Shown here one piece after another: positions 36,127 through 45,642 of a stretch of DNA of 64,000 bases. A model generated the notes under the pieces. It saw only the letters and a program-made list of their open reading frames with translations. It did not search any database and had not been told where the DNA came from. The translations under genes were made by a program, and so were the position numbers. Source of the DNA: Streptomyces ferrugineus (GTDB lineage Bacteria > Actinomycetota > Actinomycetes > Streptomycetales > Streptomycetaceae); the NCBI RefSeq assembly GCF_015160855.1, contig NZ_CP063373.1:930001-994000 (forward strand). Reading direction: 5' to 3'. Position 1 is the first letter of the stretch. Every line of letters begins with the position of its first letter.

Positions 36127-38919
36127 GTGGCGGGCGAGTCCCCCGACAGGTCGAAGCAGCGCGAGTCGTCGGCAGAACCGACGTCGGGGAGCGCGGTTCC
36201 GGTTCCAGATCCCACCCCCGAACCCAAGGGCGACCCACGCCTTGCGGTGGCGCGGGAGACATCGCGGGGCGGCGTCGACACGGCGACGCGCGTGCTGTCC
36301 CGGGGCGAACTGGAGGCGGTACGGGCGCGGATGGACGCCGCCGGGCATGCGAACGCCGGCGCCGGGCAGACGAAGGCTGTGGCCGAGAGCAGCGAGGGTG
36401 CGCAGGCGCGGACGGACGCCGAGGACGGCGCCGAGACGGAGAGCGACGACGTGGCCGAGTCGAGCAGGAACGACCCCGAGGCCACGTCGAGTGACGACCG
36501 CCTGAAGGCGGCGGTGGCGGCGTGGGTGGCCTCCGCGGACACGGACGGGTCCGACGAGGAGAAGAGCGCTGAGGCACCCTCCGACACCGACACCGACGCC
36601 GACACCGACGCCGTGACCGAGGAGAGTGCTACGGCGCCCTCCGGCACCGAAGGTGTGGCCGAGGAGAGTGCTACGGCGCCCTCCGGCACCGACGACGACC
36701 CGGCCGAGCCCACCGAGGCGTCCACGTCCGATGCCGACGCGGCCCCCGAGGACGCCGGCGCCGGCATAGACCAGGCCGCCGAGGCAGCCGACACCGACGA
36801 GACCGGCCCCGACGCGGGCACGAACGCCGGTCGCACCGACGCGGACCAGGACGAGGCCCCGAAGAGCGCCGCGGACGACGACACGGCCACCGAGCCCGCC
36901 GACTCGGACGCCACCAGCGCCGCAGGGGAGGACGCGTCCGCCGAGCCCACCGACACGGGCGAAGCCACGACCCCCGCCGACGCCGATGGGGCCCGGCAGG
37001 AGGCACCCACAGCCGACGATGGCGAGGACGCCCCGCAGCCGGCACCCGCCGCCGCTGACGCCGAGGAAGCCCGACGGGGTTCACCCGCACGCGGCGACGG
37101 CGAGACGGCCCGGGGCGAGGGCGAGGACGCCCCGCAGGGGACATCCGCCTCCGGCGGCACCGCGGACGCACCCGCCGACGGCGACGGAGCCCCGCAGGGG
37201 GCACCCGCCCCCGGCGACACCGAGGGCGCCCCCCAGGACGCACCCGCACCCGCCGACGGTGTTGACCCCCCACAGGGGCCACCCGCACCCGGCGACGAGA
37301 GTCGCACGGGTGGTGCGGGTGGGAAATCCTCGGCGGGCGAAGGCGGAGCCGAGGCCGTCGATCAGGCCACCGCCGTCTTCAAGGCGGTACGGCCGCCCGC
37401 CAAGCCCGCCGTCGATCAGCCGACCACCATGCTGAAGGCCCCCAGGCCCGACGCCGAGGCCCCCGCCGAGCGCACCAGCAAGTTCGTCGCGCTCAAGCCC
37501 GACATCCGCGAGGACACGGCGCCGCCCAATGCGCCGCAGGCACCGCAGGCGCCGCAGACCCCGCAGGGCCCCACGCCCGACGTCACCGCCGCCGTGCCCC
37601 AGATCGGCCCCGAGCGGACCACGCAGCAGCCGCTGCCGCCCAAGCCGCCGCTCGACCTGCTCGCCGAGCTGACGAACACCCCGCCGCCCCCGGACACCGC
37701 CGTGCGGACCGTCATCCGGCGGATCAAGATCTGGACGCCCCTGGCGGTGCTGCTCGCGATCGTCTTCGCGGTCGTGCAGTCGGTGCGCCCGCTCCCGACC
37801 CCCACCCTCGACCTCACCGCGAAGGACACCTACACCTTCGAGGGCGGCAAGATCGACATCCCCTGGCCCGCCGCGGGCCAGGCCGCGCTCGACGTCGACG
37901 GCATCGGCACCTTCGGCTCCTCCGGCGACCAGAAGCCCGTCCCGATCGCCAGCGTCGCCAAGGTCATGACCGCGTACGTCATCCTGCGCGACCACGCCCT
38001 CAAGAGCGGCGCCGAGGGTCCGAAGATCGAGATCGATCAGGCCGCCGAGGACCAGGCGGACGCCGGCCAGGAGTCGACCGTCGACGTGACCAAGGGCGAC
38101 AGGATCACCCAGCGCGAGGCCCTGGAGAGCATCCTCATCGCATCCGCGAACAACGTGGCCCGTCTGCTGGCCCGCTGGGACGCCGGTTCGGAGAAGGCGT
38201 TCGTCGAGAAGATGAACGCCGCCGCCGAGGACCTCGGCATGACGAACACGACGTACACCGACCCCTCCGGCCTGAACAACACCACCGTCAGCACGGCCGT
38301 GGACCAGGTGAAGCTGGCCAAGGCGGCGATGAAGCAGCCCGCCTTCCGCGAGGTCGCCGCGATGATGTCGTACGACGACTACAAGGGCGTCAACCACTCC
38401 AACTGGAACCAGCTCGTCGGCCGCAACAACGTCGTCGGCATCAAGACCGGCACCACCACCTCCGCCCTCGGCAACCTGGTGTTCGCCGCGAAGAAGGAGA
38501 TCGGCGGCGAGACCCGCACCATCGTCGGCGCCGTCGTCCGCCAGCCCGCCGGCGGCACGGACAACACCATCCTCAGCGCCGCCCTCACCGGCGGCGACCA
38601 GCTCATCCGCGCCGCCCAGGACGCCCTGCAGTCGGCGACCATCCTGAAGAAGGGCGACGTCGTCGGGTACGTGGACGACGGTCTCGGCGGCCGCACCGCG
38701 GTCGTCGCCACCAAGGACGTCAAGGCGGTCGGCTGGTCCGGCCTGAAGGTGAAGCTGACCTTCGCCTCCGACGAGGTGCCGCACACCGCGAAGGCCGGCA
38801 CCCAGGTGGGCACGCTCACCGTCGGTGACGGCACCAGCGGCGCGGTGAAGATTCCGGTCGCCCTCCAGACGGAACTCACCGAACCGGGCTTCACGGACAA
38901 GCTGACCCGCATCGGCTGA
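36127..38919 (+). CDS. D-alanyl-D-alanine carboxypeptidase with a very long acidic N-terminal region
   Basis: A 930-residue penicillin-binding protein. Residues 1-530 are an Ala/Asp/Glu/Pro/Thr-rich cytoplasmic region, ending in three short T-x-x-[FL]-K-A motifs (TAVFKA, TTMLKA, TSKFVALK, about 418-460). A membrane segment (IWTPLAVLLAIVFAVVQSV, about 535-553) is followed by the catalytic domain: SVAK 609-612, SAN 673-675, KTG 773-775, all intact. It trims pentapeptide stems. GTG 36127 is chosen because GGAGGAG lies 6 nt upstream; ATG 36112 is possible. The homologue I recall in S. coelicolor (SCO4439) affects spore walls. A 16-bp-stem terminator follows. Confidence 0.92.
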   Translation: MAGESPDRSKQRESSAEPTSGSAVPVPDPTPEPKGDPRLAVARETSRGGVDTATRVLSRGELEAVRARMDAAGHANAGAGQTKAVAESSEGAQARTDAEDGAETESDDVAESSRNDPEATSSDDRLKAAVAAWVASADTDGSDEEKSAEAPSDTDTDADTDAVTEESATAPSGTEGVAEESATAPSGTDDDPAEPTEASTSDADAAPEDAGAGIDQAAEAADTDETGPDAGTNAGRTDADQDEAPKSAADDDTATEPADSDATSAAGEDASAEPTDTGEATTPADADGARQEAPTADDGEDAPQPAPAAADAEEARRGSPARGDGETARGEGEDAPQGTSASGGTADAPADGDGAPQGAPAPGDTEGAPQDAPAPADGVDPPQGPPAPGDESRTGGAGGKSSAGEGGAEAVDQATAVFKAVRPPAKPAVDQPTTMLKAPRPDAEAPAERTSKFVALKPDIREDTAPPNAPQAPQAPQTPQGPTPDVTAAVPQIGPERTTQQPLPPKPPLDLLAELTNTPPPPDTAVRTVIRRIKIWTPLAVLLAIVFAVVQSVRPLPTPTLDLTAKDTYTFEGGKIDIPWPAAGQAALDVDGIGTFGSSGDQKPVPIASVAKVMTAYVILRDHALKSGAEGPKIEIDQAAEDQADAGQESTVDVTKGDRITQREALESILIASANNVARLLARWDAGSEKAFVEKMNAAAEDLGMTNTTYTDPSGLNNTTVSTAVDQVKLAKAAMKQPAFREVAAMMSYDDYKGVNHSNWNQLVGRNNVVGIKTGTTTSALGNLVFAAKKEIGGETRTIVGAVVRQPAGGTDNTILSAALTGGDQLIRAAQDALQSATILKKGDVVGYVDDGLGGRTAVVATKDVKAVGWSGLKVKLTFASDEVPHTAKAGTQVGTLTVGDGTSGAVKIPVALQTELTEPGFTDKLTRIG

Positions 38920-38945
38920 CCCGGAGGCAACGCGAGAGGCCGCAC

Positions 38946-38980
38946 CGCAGCCCGCCGACGGCGCCCGTCGGCGGGCTGCG
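38946..38980 (+). terminator. Strong hairpin terminator of the carboxypeptidase gene
   Basis: A perfect 16-bp stem (38946-38961 with 38965-38980) closes a 3-nt CGC loop 26 bp after the stop codon. Confidence 0.85.
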
Positions 38981-39118
38981 TGCTAGCGTCACGAAACGGG
39001 CAGGTCGTCGCTCACAAGGCGCGGCCGGAGAACCTTCAGGGTCTGGGCCGGCAACACGCGGGAAACGGGACGCGGCCAGAACAGCAGAAGACGGGACAGT
39101 ACGGGGAGTGCCTCACAA

Positions 39119-40981
39119 GTGGCCACTGCGGAGCCGACACGCGCCGACGACGCCGATCCGGGACGAGGAGCCGGTCCGCGAATACGCGTGCCCGCGCCGC
39201 GTTCGGGAGACGATCGAAGCCGTATGGAGGAAGGACCGCCCTCCCGTCTGAAGGCCGCCGTCCACACCGTGCGTGAGCGTCTCCTGCGGCACCCGGTGCT
39301 GTCCGTCACGGCGCTGGCCGGGCTGCTCCACGTCATCTGGTTCTTCACGTTCGCAAGCAGCGGCGGCGATCTCGCGGCCCAGGACGCCTGGGCCGAGTTC
39401 GTCGGCCGGCACCCCGACTCGGCCTACAACCTGGCCTGGTACGGCGGTATGCACCCGGTGTCGTACAGCGTGGTGTCGCCGTATCTGATGTCGGTCCTCG
39501 GCGTCCGTACCACGATGATGATCGCGGGGACCGTCTCCGCGGGCCTGCTGACGCTGATCCTGCTGCGCAGCCGGGCGGTGCGGAACCCGCTGTGGGCCGC
39601 GCTCGCCGGGGTCTTCGGGCTGATCGCCAACGCGGTCTCCGGACGGGTGACCTTCGGCCTGGGCACGATGTTCGCGCTGGGCGCGGTCGCCGTCGTGTAC
39701 TGCTGGCCGTACCGCTGGCGCTACAAGCGCTGGGCGAAGGCGCTGTGCGCGGCCCCGCTGGCCGCCCTCGCCACCATGGCGTCGCCGGTCGCGGGGCTGT
39801 TCGTGGGCTTCGTGGCGGTGGCGCTGTTCCTGCAGAAGCGGCGGCCGGGCGCCTGGGCGCTGGGTCTTGCGCCGTCGGCGGTGGTAGCGCTGTCGGCGTG
39901 GCTGTTCCCGTTCTCGGGCACCCAGCCGATGGTGATCGGCTCGGTGCTCCTGCCGCTGCTGATGTCGGTCGCCGTGTTCTTCCTGGTGCCCGAGGAGTGG
40001 AAGTCGGTCCGGCTGGTGGCCGCGGTCTACGGCGTCTCCGTGGTCCTGGTCTGGGTGATCAGCTCGCAGATCGGCTCCAACATCACGCGGCTGGCGATGT
40101 TGTTCGCTGGCACCACGCTGGTGGCGGCCCTGCCGTTCGCGGTGCCGCGCTCGCGCAAGTGGTACGCGGGCGTGCTGGCCCTGCTCACCTTCGCCGGCTG
40201 GATCGGCTACAAGACGGTCGACGACGTCATGCACGCCGCCCCGGAGGCGTCCTGGGCGCGTGAGCTGGCGCCGCTGGTCAACGAGCTCCAGGAGGTCGGC
40301 GCCGAGAAGGGCCGGGTGGAGGTCGTACCGGTCCGCTCCCACCGCGAGGCCGCCGCCCTCGCGCCGTACTACAACCTGGCCCGCGGCTGGAATCGCCAGG
40401 CCGACATGAAGCGCAACCCGCTCTTCTACGACGACACCCTCAACTCCGCGAACTACCACGAGTGGCTCAAGCGCTGGGCGGTGCACTTCGTGGTGCTGCC
40501 CAAGGACGAGCCGGACCCCTCGGCGGCGGAGCGGGAGCGGGAGCTGGTGCAGCGCGGCATGCCGTATCTGCGGCAGGTGTGGGGCGACGCCAACTGGCAG
40601 CTGTTCAAGGTGACCAACCCGGCGCCGCTCGCCGAGCCGAACGCCGTCGTGGACCGGGCCGAGCAGGGCGAGATGACGATGCGGGTGAGCAAGCCGGGCC
40701 GCATCCTCATCCGCATCCCCTACTCGCCCTGGCTGAGCATCGTCGACGCCGAGGGCAAGAAGCTCGACCCGCCCGAGGAGACGCAGGCGTCCAAGGACCG
40801 CCCCGACGGCGAGCCGAAGACGTACGACAACGTCAACGGCTGTCTGACGGAGACCGAGGAGGACGCCTTCGGCGACCAGTGGACGATGCTGGTGGCCCCG
40901 AAGGCCGGCACGTACCACCTGGCGGCGCCGTACGACGTGCCGCGCGGTACCCCGTGCCCGGAGGAGCTGCGCCAGGGGTGA
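39119..40981 (+). CDS. Large polytopic membrane protein (GT-C/MFS-like, uncharacterised)
   Basis: A 620-residue protein with a charged N-terminal 45 residues and about 11 membrane segments between residues 57 and 380. A soluble C-terminal domain of about 240 residues follows (VEVVPVRSHREAAALAPYYNLARGWNRQ, LKRWAVHFVVLP, GRILIRIPYSPWLSIVD). The first external loop with SSGGDLAAQDAWAEFVGRHPDSAYNLAWYGG recalls GT-C-type glycosyltransferases using lipid donors, but no family is certain. GTG 39119 follows GGGGAG. It is downstream of the carboxypeptidase and may act in envelope assembly. Confidence 0.7.
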   Translation: MATAEPTRADDADPGRGAGPRIRVPAPRSGDDRSRMEEGPPSRLKAAVHTVRERLLRHPVLSVTALAGLLHVIWFFTFASSGGDLAAQDAWAEFVGRHPDSAYNLAWYGGMHPVSYSVVSPYLMSVLGVRTTMMIAGTVSAGLLTLILLRSRAVRNPLWAALAGVFGLIANAVSGRVTFGLGTMFALGAVAVVYCWPYRWRYKRWAKALCAAPLAALATMASPVAGLFVGFVAVALFLQKRRPGAWALGLAPSAVVALSAWLFPFSGTQPMVIGSVLLPLLMSVAVFFLVPEEWKSVRLVAAVYGVSVVLVWVISSQIGSNITRLAMLFAGTTLVAALPFAVPRSRKWYAGVLALLTFAGWIGYKTVDDVMHAAPEASWARELAPLVNELQEVGAEKGRVEVVPVRSHREAAALAPYYNLARGWNRQADMKRNPLFYDDTLNSANYHEWLKRWAVHFVVLPKDEPDPSAAERERELVQRGMPYLRQVWGDANWQLFKVTNPAPLAEPNAVVDRAEQGEMTMRVSKPGRILIRIPYSPWLSIVDAEGKKLDPPEETQASKDRPDGEPKTYDNVNGCLTETEEDAFGDQWTMLVAPKAGTYHLAAPYDVPRGTPCPEELRQG

Positions 40982-41016
40982 GACCTGGCGCAGCCGGGGC
41001 CGCCGGTCCGGTCACC

Positions 41017-41868
41017 TCACCTCACGGGGAACGCCACATCGCACACCGGGTCCTCGGCGCCCGCCGCCTCCCAGTCCGCGAAGTACACCTCGCGGCACGG
41101 GCCGGCCTGCCACAGCCCCTGCTGCGGGATCCACTCCTCCACCGCCTCGAAGGCGGCCAGGATCTGCGGATGGGCGACCTGGGCCTTGGTGATGCGGGTG
41201 TAGGCGAGCCGGTGGGCCGGCTCCACGCGCACCTTCGTGTCCCGGGCGCGGCCCTGCCGCTCGACCCAGGCCCGGGCCGCGGCCTCGTCGGCCACCGGCA
41301 CACAGGACTCGGCCGGTCCGTCGCTCTCCATCGACACGTCGGAGTGGTACACGACGAACGGTGCCGCGGTGATGCCGCCGCACTCCCGTGCCCCCTCCTC
41401 CAGCCGGCCCAGTGACGCGCCGATCCACGCCGGCAGCTCGCCCGCCAGCACATGGCGCGTCTCGGTGATCAGCACCTGCTCGGGCACGTCCACCGTCGCG
41501 ACTTCGAACTTTCCGTACATCTCGGAGCTCCTCCCCGACAGTCGTTCACGGAGGTACTCGGCGAGTGCCCGCTGCCCCGCCACCCGCGCCTCGACGTCCG
41601 CCCAGTACGCGGTGAGCCGGTCGGCGGCCGTGGCCCCGTCCGGGGCCTCGACGACCTCGGCGACCCGCGCGAGCGGCATGTCGAGCTGGCGCAGGAGTGC
41701 CACCAGGCGGGCGCGTTCGATCTGGTCGACGCGGTAGTAGCGGTAGCCGTTGAACTCGTCGACGTGCGCGGGGGCCAGCAGCCCCAGGCGGTCGTACAGG
41801 CGCAGCGCCTTGGCCGAGAGCCTGGCGCGCGCGGCGAACGCGCCGATGGTCAGCAGTTCGTCGTCCAC
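41017..41868 (-). CDS. MerR-family regulator with GyrI-like ligand-binding domain
   Basis: A 283-residue regulator of BmrR architecture. The MerR winged helix (LLTIGAFAARARLSAKALRLYDRLGLLAPAHVDEFNGYRYY-type blocks, residues 5-75) is followed by a coiled coil (about 90-120) and an AraC-effector/GyrI-like domain (about 135-283, with AAPFVVYHSDVSMESDG and HRLAYTRITKAQVAHPQILAAFEAVEEWI). Members bind amphipathic drugs and activate efflux genes. GTG 41868 has GGAGGAG 8 nt upstream. No transporter gene is adjacent. Confidence 0.88.
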   Translation of the reverse strand: MDDELLTIGAFAARARLSAKALRLYDRLGLLAPAHVDEFNGYRYYRVDQIERARLVALLRQLDMPLARVAEVVEAPDGATAADRLTAYWADVEARVAGQRALAEYLRERLSGRSSEMYGKFEVATVDVPEQVLITETRHVLAGELPAWIGASLGRLEEGARECGGITAAPFVVYHSDVSMESDGPAESCVPVADEAAARAWVERQGRARDTKVRVEPAHRLAYTRITKAQVAHPQILAAFEAVEEWIPQQGLWQAGPCREVYFADWEAAGAEDPVCDVAFPVR

Positions 41869-41953
41869 GGCCCTCTCCTCCGTCGCCGGGCGGACCGTTC
41901 CGCCCGGCGACAAGGACGTTCAGCCCTGCCCCAGGGGCAAGGTCAACCGCCGG

Positions 41954-42457
41954 CTACGCCAGCTGGCTCTCGACGGCGGCCACGAGCTCCGCGGCCTCCG
42001 GCTCGGTCTGCGGGGAGAAGCGGGCGACGACGGTGCCGTCGCGGCCGATCAGGAACTTCTCGAAGTTCCAGCGGATGTCGCCGCTGTGCCCCTCGGCGTC
42101 CGCGAACCCGACGAGCCGCTCGTACAGCGGGTGCCGGCCCGCGCCGTTCACCTCGACCTTCTCGGTCATCGGGAAGGTCACGCCATACGTCGCCGAGCAG
42201 AACTCGGCGATCTCCTCGGCGCTGCCCGGCTCCTGGCCGAGGAACTGGTTGCAGGGCACGCCGAGCACGGTGAAGCCACGCTCCGCGTAGCGCTCCTGGA
42301 GCTTCTCCAGGCCGGTGTACTGCGGGGTGAGGCCGCACTTGGAGGCGACGTTCACGACGAGCACCGCCTGGCCGGCGTACTGGGAGAGGTTCGCGGAGCC
42401 GCCCTTGAGGGCGTCGATCTCGACGTCGAGGACAGATGCGTTGGTGTCAGCAGTCAT
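41954..42457 (-). CDS. Glutathione-peroxidase-family thiol peroxidase
   Basis: A 167-residue peroxidase. The peroxidatic Cys is C41 in NVASKCGLTPQY; the other catalytic residues are Gln75 (LGQE), Trp130 and Asn131 (RWNFEKFLI). A second Cys in GVPCNQ suggests a thioredoxin-coupled mechanism, expected because actinomycetes lack glutathione. The ATG overlaps the stop of an upstream frame (ATGA), but that frame is damaged by a frameshift. Confidence 0.93.
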   Translation of the reverse strand: MTADTNASVLDVEIDALKGGSANLSQYAGQAVLVVNVASKCGLTPQYTGLEKLQERYAERGFTVLGVPCNQFLGQEPGSAEEIAEFCSATYGVTFPMTEKVEVNGAGRHPLYERLVGFADAEGHSGDIRWNFEKFLIGRDGTVVARFSPQTEPEAAELVAAVESQLA

Positions 42458-42466
42458 GAGCGGATG

Positions 42467-42786
42467 CTAGCTCCGGCCAATGCAGGGCCCGCGATCCGGC
42501 CCCGCCGCCTCCACGAGCACCTCGGCACGCGCGGTGCCGAGCGGGGCGCTGGCGCAGGGGTAGGCCAGGGCGGGTACCGGTTGGCCTCCGCCTCCCACGA
42601 CACCCAGCCGCCCCGGCTCACCTGCGCGGTCCGCGCGACCACGTCGGCCTCCAGGACGTGCCGGCGCCGGTCCCGGTCCGGTCGTACGGTCTCGGTCCAG
42701 ACGTACTCGAGCAGCGCGGCCGCCCGCTCGGGCAGGTCGCCCCGGTCCAGTACGGCGGGCAGCGGCCCGGCGAGGGAGACGGTCAA
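42467..42786 (-). pseudogene. Frameshifted hypothetical gene upstream of the peroxidase
   Basis: From a possible TTG 42786 a good GC3-biased frame runs LTVSLAGPLPAVLDRGDLPERAAALLEYVW-like sequence to SWEAEANRYPPW. At about 42568 coding character jumps to another frame, which continues PYPCASAPLGTARAEVLVEAAGPDRG and stops at 42467. A single-base indel would join them into one protein of about 105 residues. Unless it is a sequencing error, the gene is broken. No family recognised. Confidence 0.5.
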
Positions 42787-42958
42787 GGGGCGCGGGCCCG
42801 GCCGGGGTCGGTTTTCGCGTGGCGCGCGGGGGATGGCCAAAACATCACGGTGCGTCAGTCGTTTCCGCGCCAACTCGCCCGTGTTCAAGGGGAGTTCACT
42901 AGGTTGGTTGCAGATTTGATCACCGGCGACGCTTCGCATCGATCCCCAGGAGGCCACC

Positions 42959-43786
42959 GTGCCCGACTCCGACACCCCCATCGGCGCCACCGCCCGGACA
43001 CGGCCCCGGATCGACACCTCCAAGCCCCACTCGGCCCGCTTCTGGAACTACTTCGTCGGCGGCAAGGACCACTACGAGGTCGACCGGCGGATCGGGGACG
43101 AGATCAAGGAGATCTTCCCGGGCCTGGTCGACGTGGCCGTCACCAGCCGCCTCTTCCTGGGCCGAGCCGTACGCCATCTGGCCGGCGAGGCGGGCATCCG
43201 GCAGTTCCTGGACATCGGCACCGGACTGCCGACCGCCGACAACACCCACGAGGTGGCCCAGCGCGTGGCACCGGACGCCCGGATCGTGTACGTCGACAAC
43301 GACCCCATCGTGCTGGCCCACGCGAGCGCCCTGCTCACCAGCACGCCCGAGGGCATGACGACGTACCTGGACGCCGACCTCTACGACCCAGAGGCCGTCC
43401 TGGAGGCCGCCGCGGGCACGCTCGACCTCTCCCGTCCGGTCGCCCTGATGATCCTCAACACCCTCGGCCATGTCGCCGACCACGACCAGGCCCGCGACCT
43501 GGTGCGCCGCCTCCTGGCCGGCCTCCCCTCCGGCAGCCACCTGGTGATCAGCGACAGCACGGCAACCAGCGAGGGCATGATCGCCGCGTCGGAGGCGTAC
43601 AACGCCAGCGGCGCGGTGCCGTACCACGTGCGCAGCATCGGCGAGATCGCCGCCTTCTTCGACGGCCTGGACCTGGTGGACCCGGGCATCGTGCAGGTGC
43701 CCGAGTGGCGCCCCGACGCCCATGGCCCTACGGATCCGGCGACGGCCGCGGTCGACGCCTACTGCGGGGTGGGCCGCAAGCCCTGA
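42959..43786 (+). CDS. DUF574-family SAM-dependent methyltransferase
   Basis: A 275-residue protein of the actinomycete DUF574 (PF04672) methyltransferase family. Diagnostic blocks are SARFWNYFVGGKDHYEVDRRIGDEI, a FLDIGTGLPTADNTHEVAQ SAM-binding loop (about 82-100), RIVYVDNDPIVLAHASALL and LMILNTLGHVAD. These proteins are abundant in Streptomyces; methylated substrates are unknown. GTG 42959 follows AGGAGG. It converges on an SRPBCC gene with an 18-bp gap. Confidence 0.9.
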   Translation: MPDSDTPIGATARTRPRIDTSKPHSARFWNYFVGGKDHYEVDRRIGDEIKEIFPGLVDVAVTSRLFLGRAVRHLAGEAGIRQFLDIGTGLPTADNTHEVAQRVAPDARIVYVDNDPIVLAHASALLTSTPEGMTTYLDADLYDPEAVLEAAAGTLDLSRPVALMILNTLGHVADHDQARDLVRRLLAGLPSGSHLVISDSTATSEGMIAASEAYNASGAVPYHVRSIGEIAAFFDGLDLVDPGIVQVPEWRPDAHGPTDPATAAVDAYCGVGRKP

Positions 43787-43804
43787 GTCACGCTCCGGGC
43801 CGGT

Positions 43805-44236
43805 TCACCTCCCTTGTTCCACGTACTCCTTGAACTGCTCCAGATCACCGCGCACCAGCCGCTCGATCGCGGTCGCCTGGGCGAACCCCTTGGGCCCGCC
43901 GAAGGTGTCCCGGACCGTGCCGGGGTCGTACTCCAGCCGCGCCTGGACCCGGGTGTGACCGTCGTCGATCGCCAGCAGCGAGAAGGATCCCGCCAGCTCG
44001 GGATCGCCCGTGGTCCGCCACTCCAGCACACGTTCCCCCGCCCGGTCGGAGACCTCGGCCTCGACCTCCCGCGCCCGCCCGCCGGCCTCGACATCCAGCC
44101 GTGCCCGACCGCTCCCCTCCGCGCGGGCCTCGCTCACCCCCGCCAGGAAGCGCGGATAGTTCTCCACCCGGTGCAGGCCGTCCCACGCCCGGTCGATCGG
44201 AACTCCGACGTCCACATGTTCTTCGAGGGTGCTCAT
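43805..44236 (-). CDS. SRPBCC / polyketide-cyclase-fold protein
   Basis: A 143-residue START-like protein. STLEEHVDVGVPIDRAWDGLHRVENYPRFLAGVSEAR is the N-terminal strand-helix of the family, and GSFSLLAIDDGHTRVQARLEYDPGTVRDTFGG the later strands. Such proteins bind hydrophobic ligands; no specific role is evident. ATG 44236 has GGAGGTG upstream. The 44237-44450 interval contains no gene. Confidence 0.83.
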   Translation of the reverse strand: MSTLEEHVDVGVPIDRAWDGLHRVENYPRFLAGVSEARAEGSGRARLDVEAGGRAREVEAEVSDRAGERVLEWRTTGDPELAGSFSLLAIDDGHTRVQARLEYDPGTVRDTFGGPKGFAQATAIERLVRGDLEQFKEYVEQGR

Positions 44237-44450
44237 GGCCCACCTCCACGTCCGGCTCATGAAGCCATGCCCTTGTGTTTCCAGTGTGCGCCCGGGGCCT
44301 GGCCGGCGCGTGCGTTCCGTCGTTGCACGGCCACGGCGGCCGGGAGCAGCACACCGCGCACGAGGGGTCGCGTAGCCGATGCCCTCGAGCTTTTGTCGAG
44401 AGTCGCGGGAAGCGCGACGTCGCGCCCCCTAGGGGGTGCGGGGAGAAGAC

Positions 44451-44690
44451 TCAGGGCTGTCCCGGTCGGTGGCGTACGAAGGTGGCGTAGGCGAACCCCT
44501 CGCCCGCGCGTGGCGCCCGGGTCCAGGACCGGGTGGTGAAGGTGTGGAGTCTGCCCTGGGTCAGCGCGAAGCGGGGGAGTGAGAGCCCGAGTTCGGTGTG
44601 CAGGGCCTCCAACACGCGGCGCTCGCCGTCCGGTTCCCCGTCCTGCGGCCGGAACAGCCGTGCGGGGTCAAGGTTCTCGGGTATCGCGCC
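44451..44690 (-). pseudogene. Truncated C-terminal gene fragment
   Basis: A GC3-biased frame of about 79 codons ends at TGA 44451. It includes DPARLFRPQDGEPDGERRVLEALHTELGLSL and SWTRAPRAGEGFAYATFVRHRPGQ. No start or ribosome site is visible at its 5' end, where the protein-like character stops abruptly near 44690. It looks like the tail of a deleted gene; family unknown. Confidence 0.4.
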
Positions 44691-44835
44691 GGAGCGCTGG
44701 GCACCGACAGAGGGGCTCTGACCTGCGGTGTCCCCCGGACGCGCTGAGCGGCGGGACCGGTCCCGGCGGTGCGTCGCTAGGTTCCGCCTGGAGCACGCGC
44801 GAGCACGTGCGGGGGCTGGCGAGGAGGAGAGCCCG

Positions 44836-45579
44836 ATGGCAGGCCTCAAGATGCGAACCGATCCGGAGATCCGGGCCAGACTCGGCGAGAGCGCCCTTTC
44901 CCACCTGCGCACCCAGCTACGGGCGGTCGACTGCCAGACCTGCGGCAGCCGGTTCCGGCGATGGCAGAAGCCCGCGCTCGCGGTCTACGCCGAGGGCGAG
45001 CGCGCCCAGGCGTCGCTGCATCACGCAGGTTGCCACCGGCCCGGCTGGCACGAGGGGCGTCTCGGCCCCGTACCCGAGGGCCGGCACCTCACATGGCGCG
45101 CGGGGACGTTCGTCATGCCGAGCGCCATGACGTTCGGCCTGTCCTCCGAGGACATCCCGTTCTTCCTGGTGAACCCGTCCTATGAGTCCGCTCTCCTCCA
45201 GGACTCCGACGGAGAGGGATGGCGCGTGTGGACGGTGGACCTCTTCCAGGAGCTGGGGCTCGACCGCGGCCTGGAGGCACTGAAGTCGGACGCCCCGACG
45301 CGGGCGCTGTCCGCCTCGATCGACGGGGAGTGGATCTCCATCACGGTCCGGGCCGGCAAGGTCCGGCATCACTGGCTGGACATCCCGCTGACCGCGGAGA
45401 CGGCGGGACTCGTGCGTTCACGAGGCTCGATCGTGGTCGCGGTGACCACCCGCGTCGACGTCTATCAGCCGCTCTCGCACTTCCAGGTCGAGGCGTACAT
45501 GGCGGCCGGCCTGATGGCGGTCGGGGTGGCCGCGCTCTCCTCTCCCAAGGACGCGGCCCGACGCCGACGGAAGCGTTGA
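44836..45579 (+). CDS. Conserved hypothetical protein with N-terminal Cys/His cluster
   Basis: A 247-residue protein. An N-terminal VDCQTCGSRFRRWQKPALAVYAEGERAQASLHHAGC segment (about 30-66) could bind zinc. The rest is beta-rich (RHLTWRAGTFVMPSAMTFGLSSEDIPFFLVNPSYESALL, SASIDGEWISITVRAGKVRHHWLDIPLT), ending with a weak hydrophobic stretch (AAGLMAVGVAALSS) and a basic tail. ATG 44836 follows GAGGAGGAGA. Family not recognised. It is the first gene of a small accessory block. Confidence 0.65.
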   Translation: MAGLKMRTDPEIRARLGESALSHLRTQLRAVDCQTCGSRFRRWQKPALAVYAEGERAQASLHHAGCHRPGWHEGRLGPVPEGRHLTWRAGTFVMPSAMTFGLSSEDIPFFLVNPSYESALLQDSDGEGWRVWTVDLFQELGLDRGLEALKSDAPTRALSASIDGEWISITVRAGKVRHHWLDIPLTAETAGLVRSRGSIVVAVTTRVDVYQPLSHFQVEAYMAAGLMAVGVAALSSPKDAARRRRKR

Positions 45580-45642
45580 CGCGGTGACCTCTGAGGTCGA
45601 CGTGGCCGGAGCTTCTGCTGAGCCCCGCCCTCATGGCGGCCG

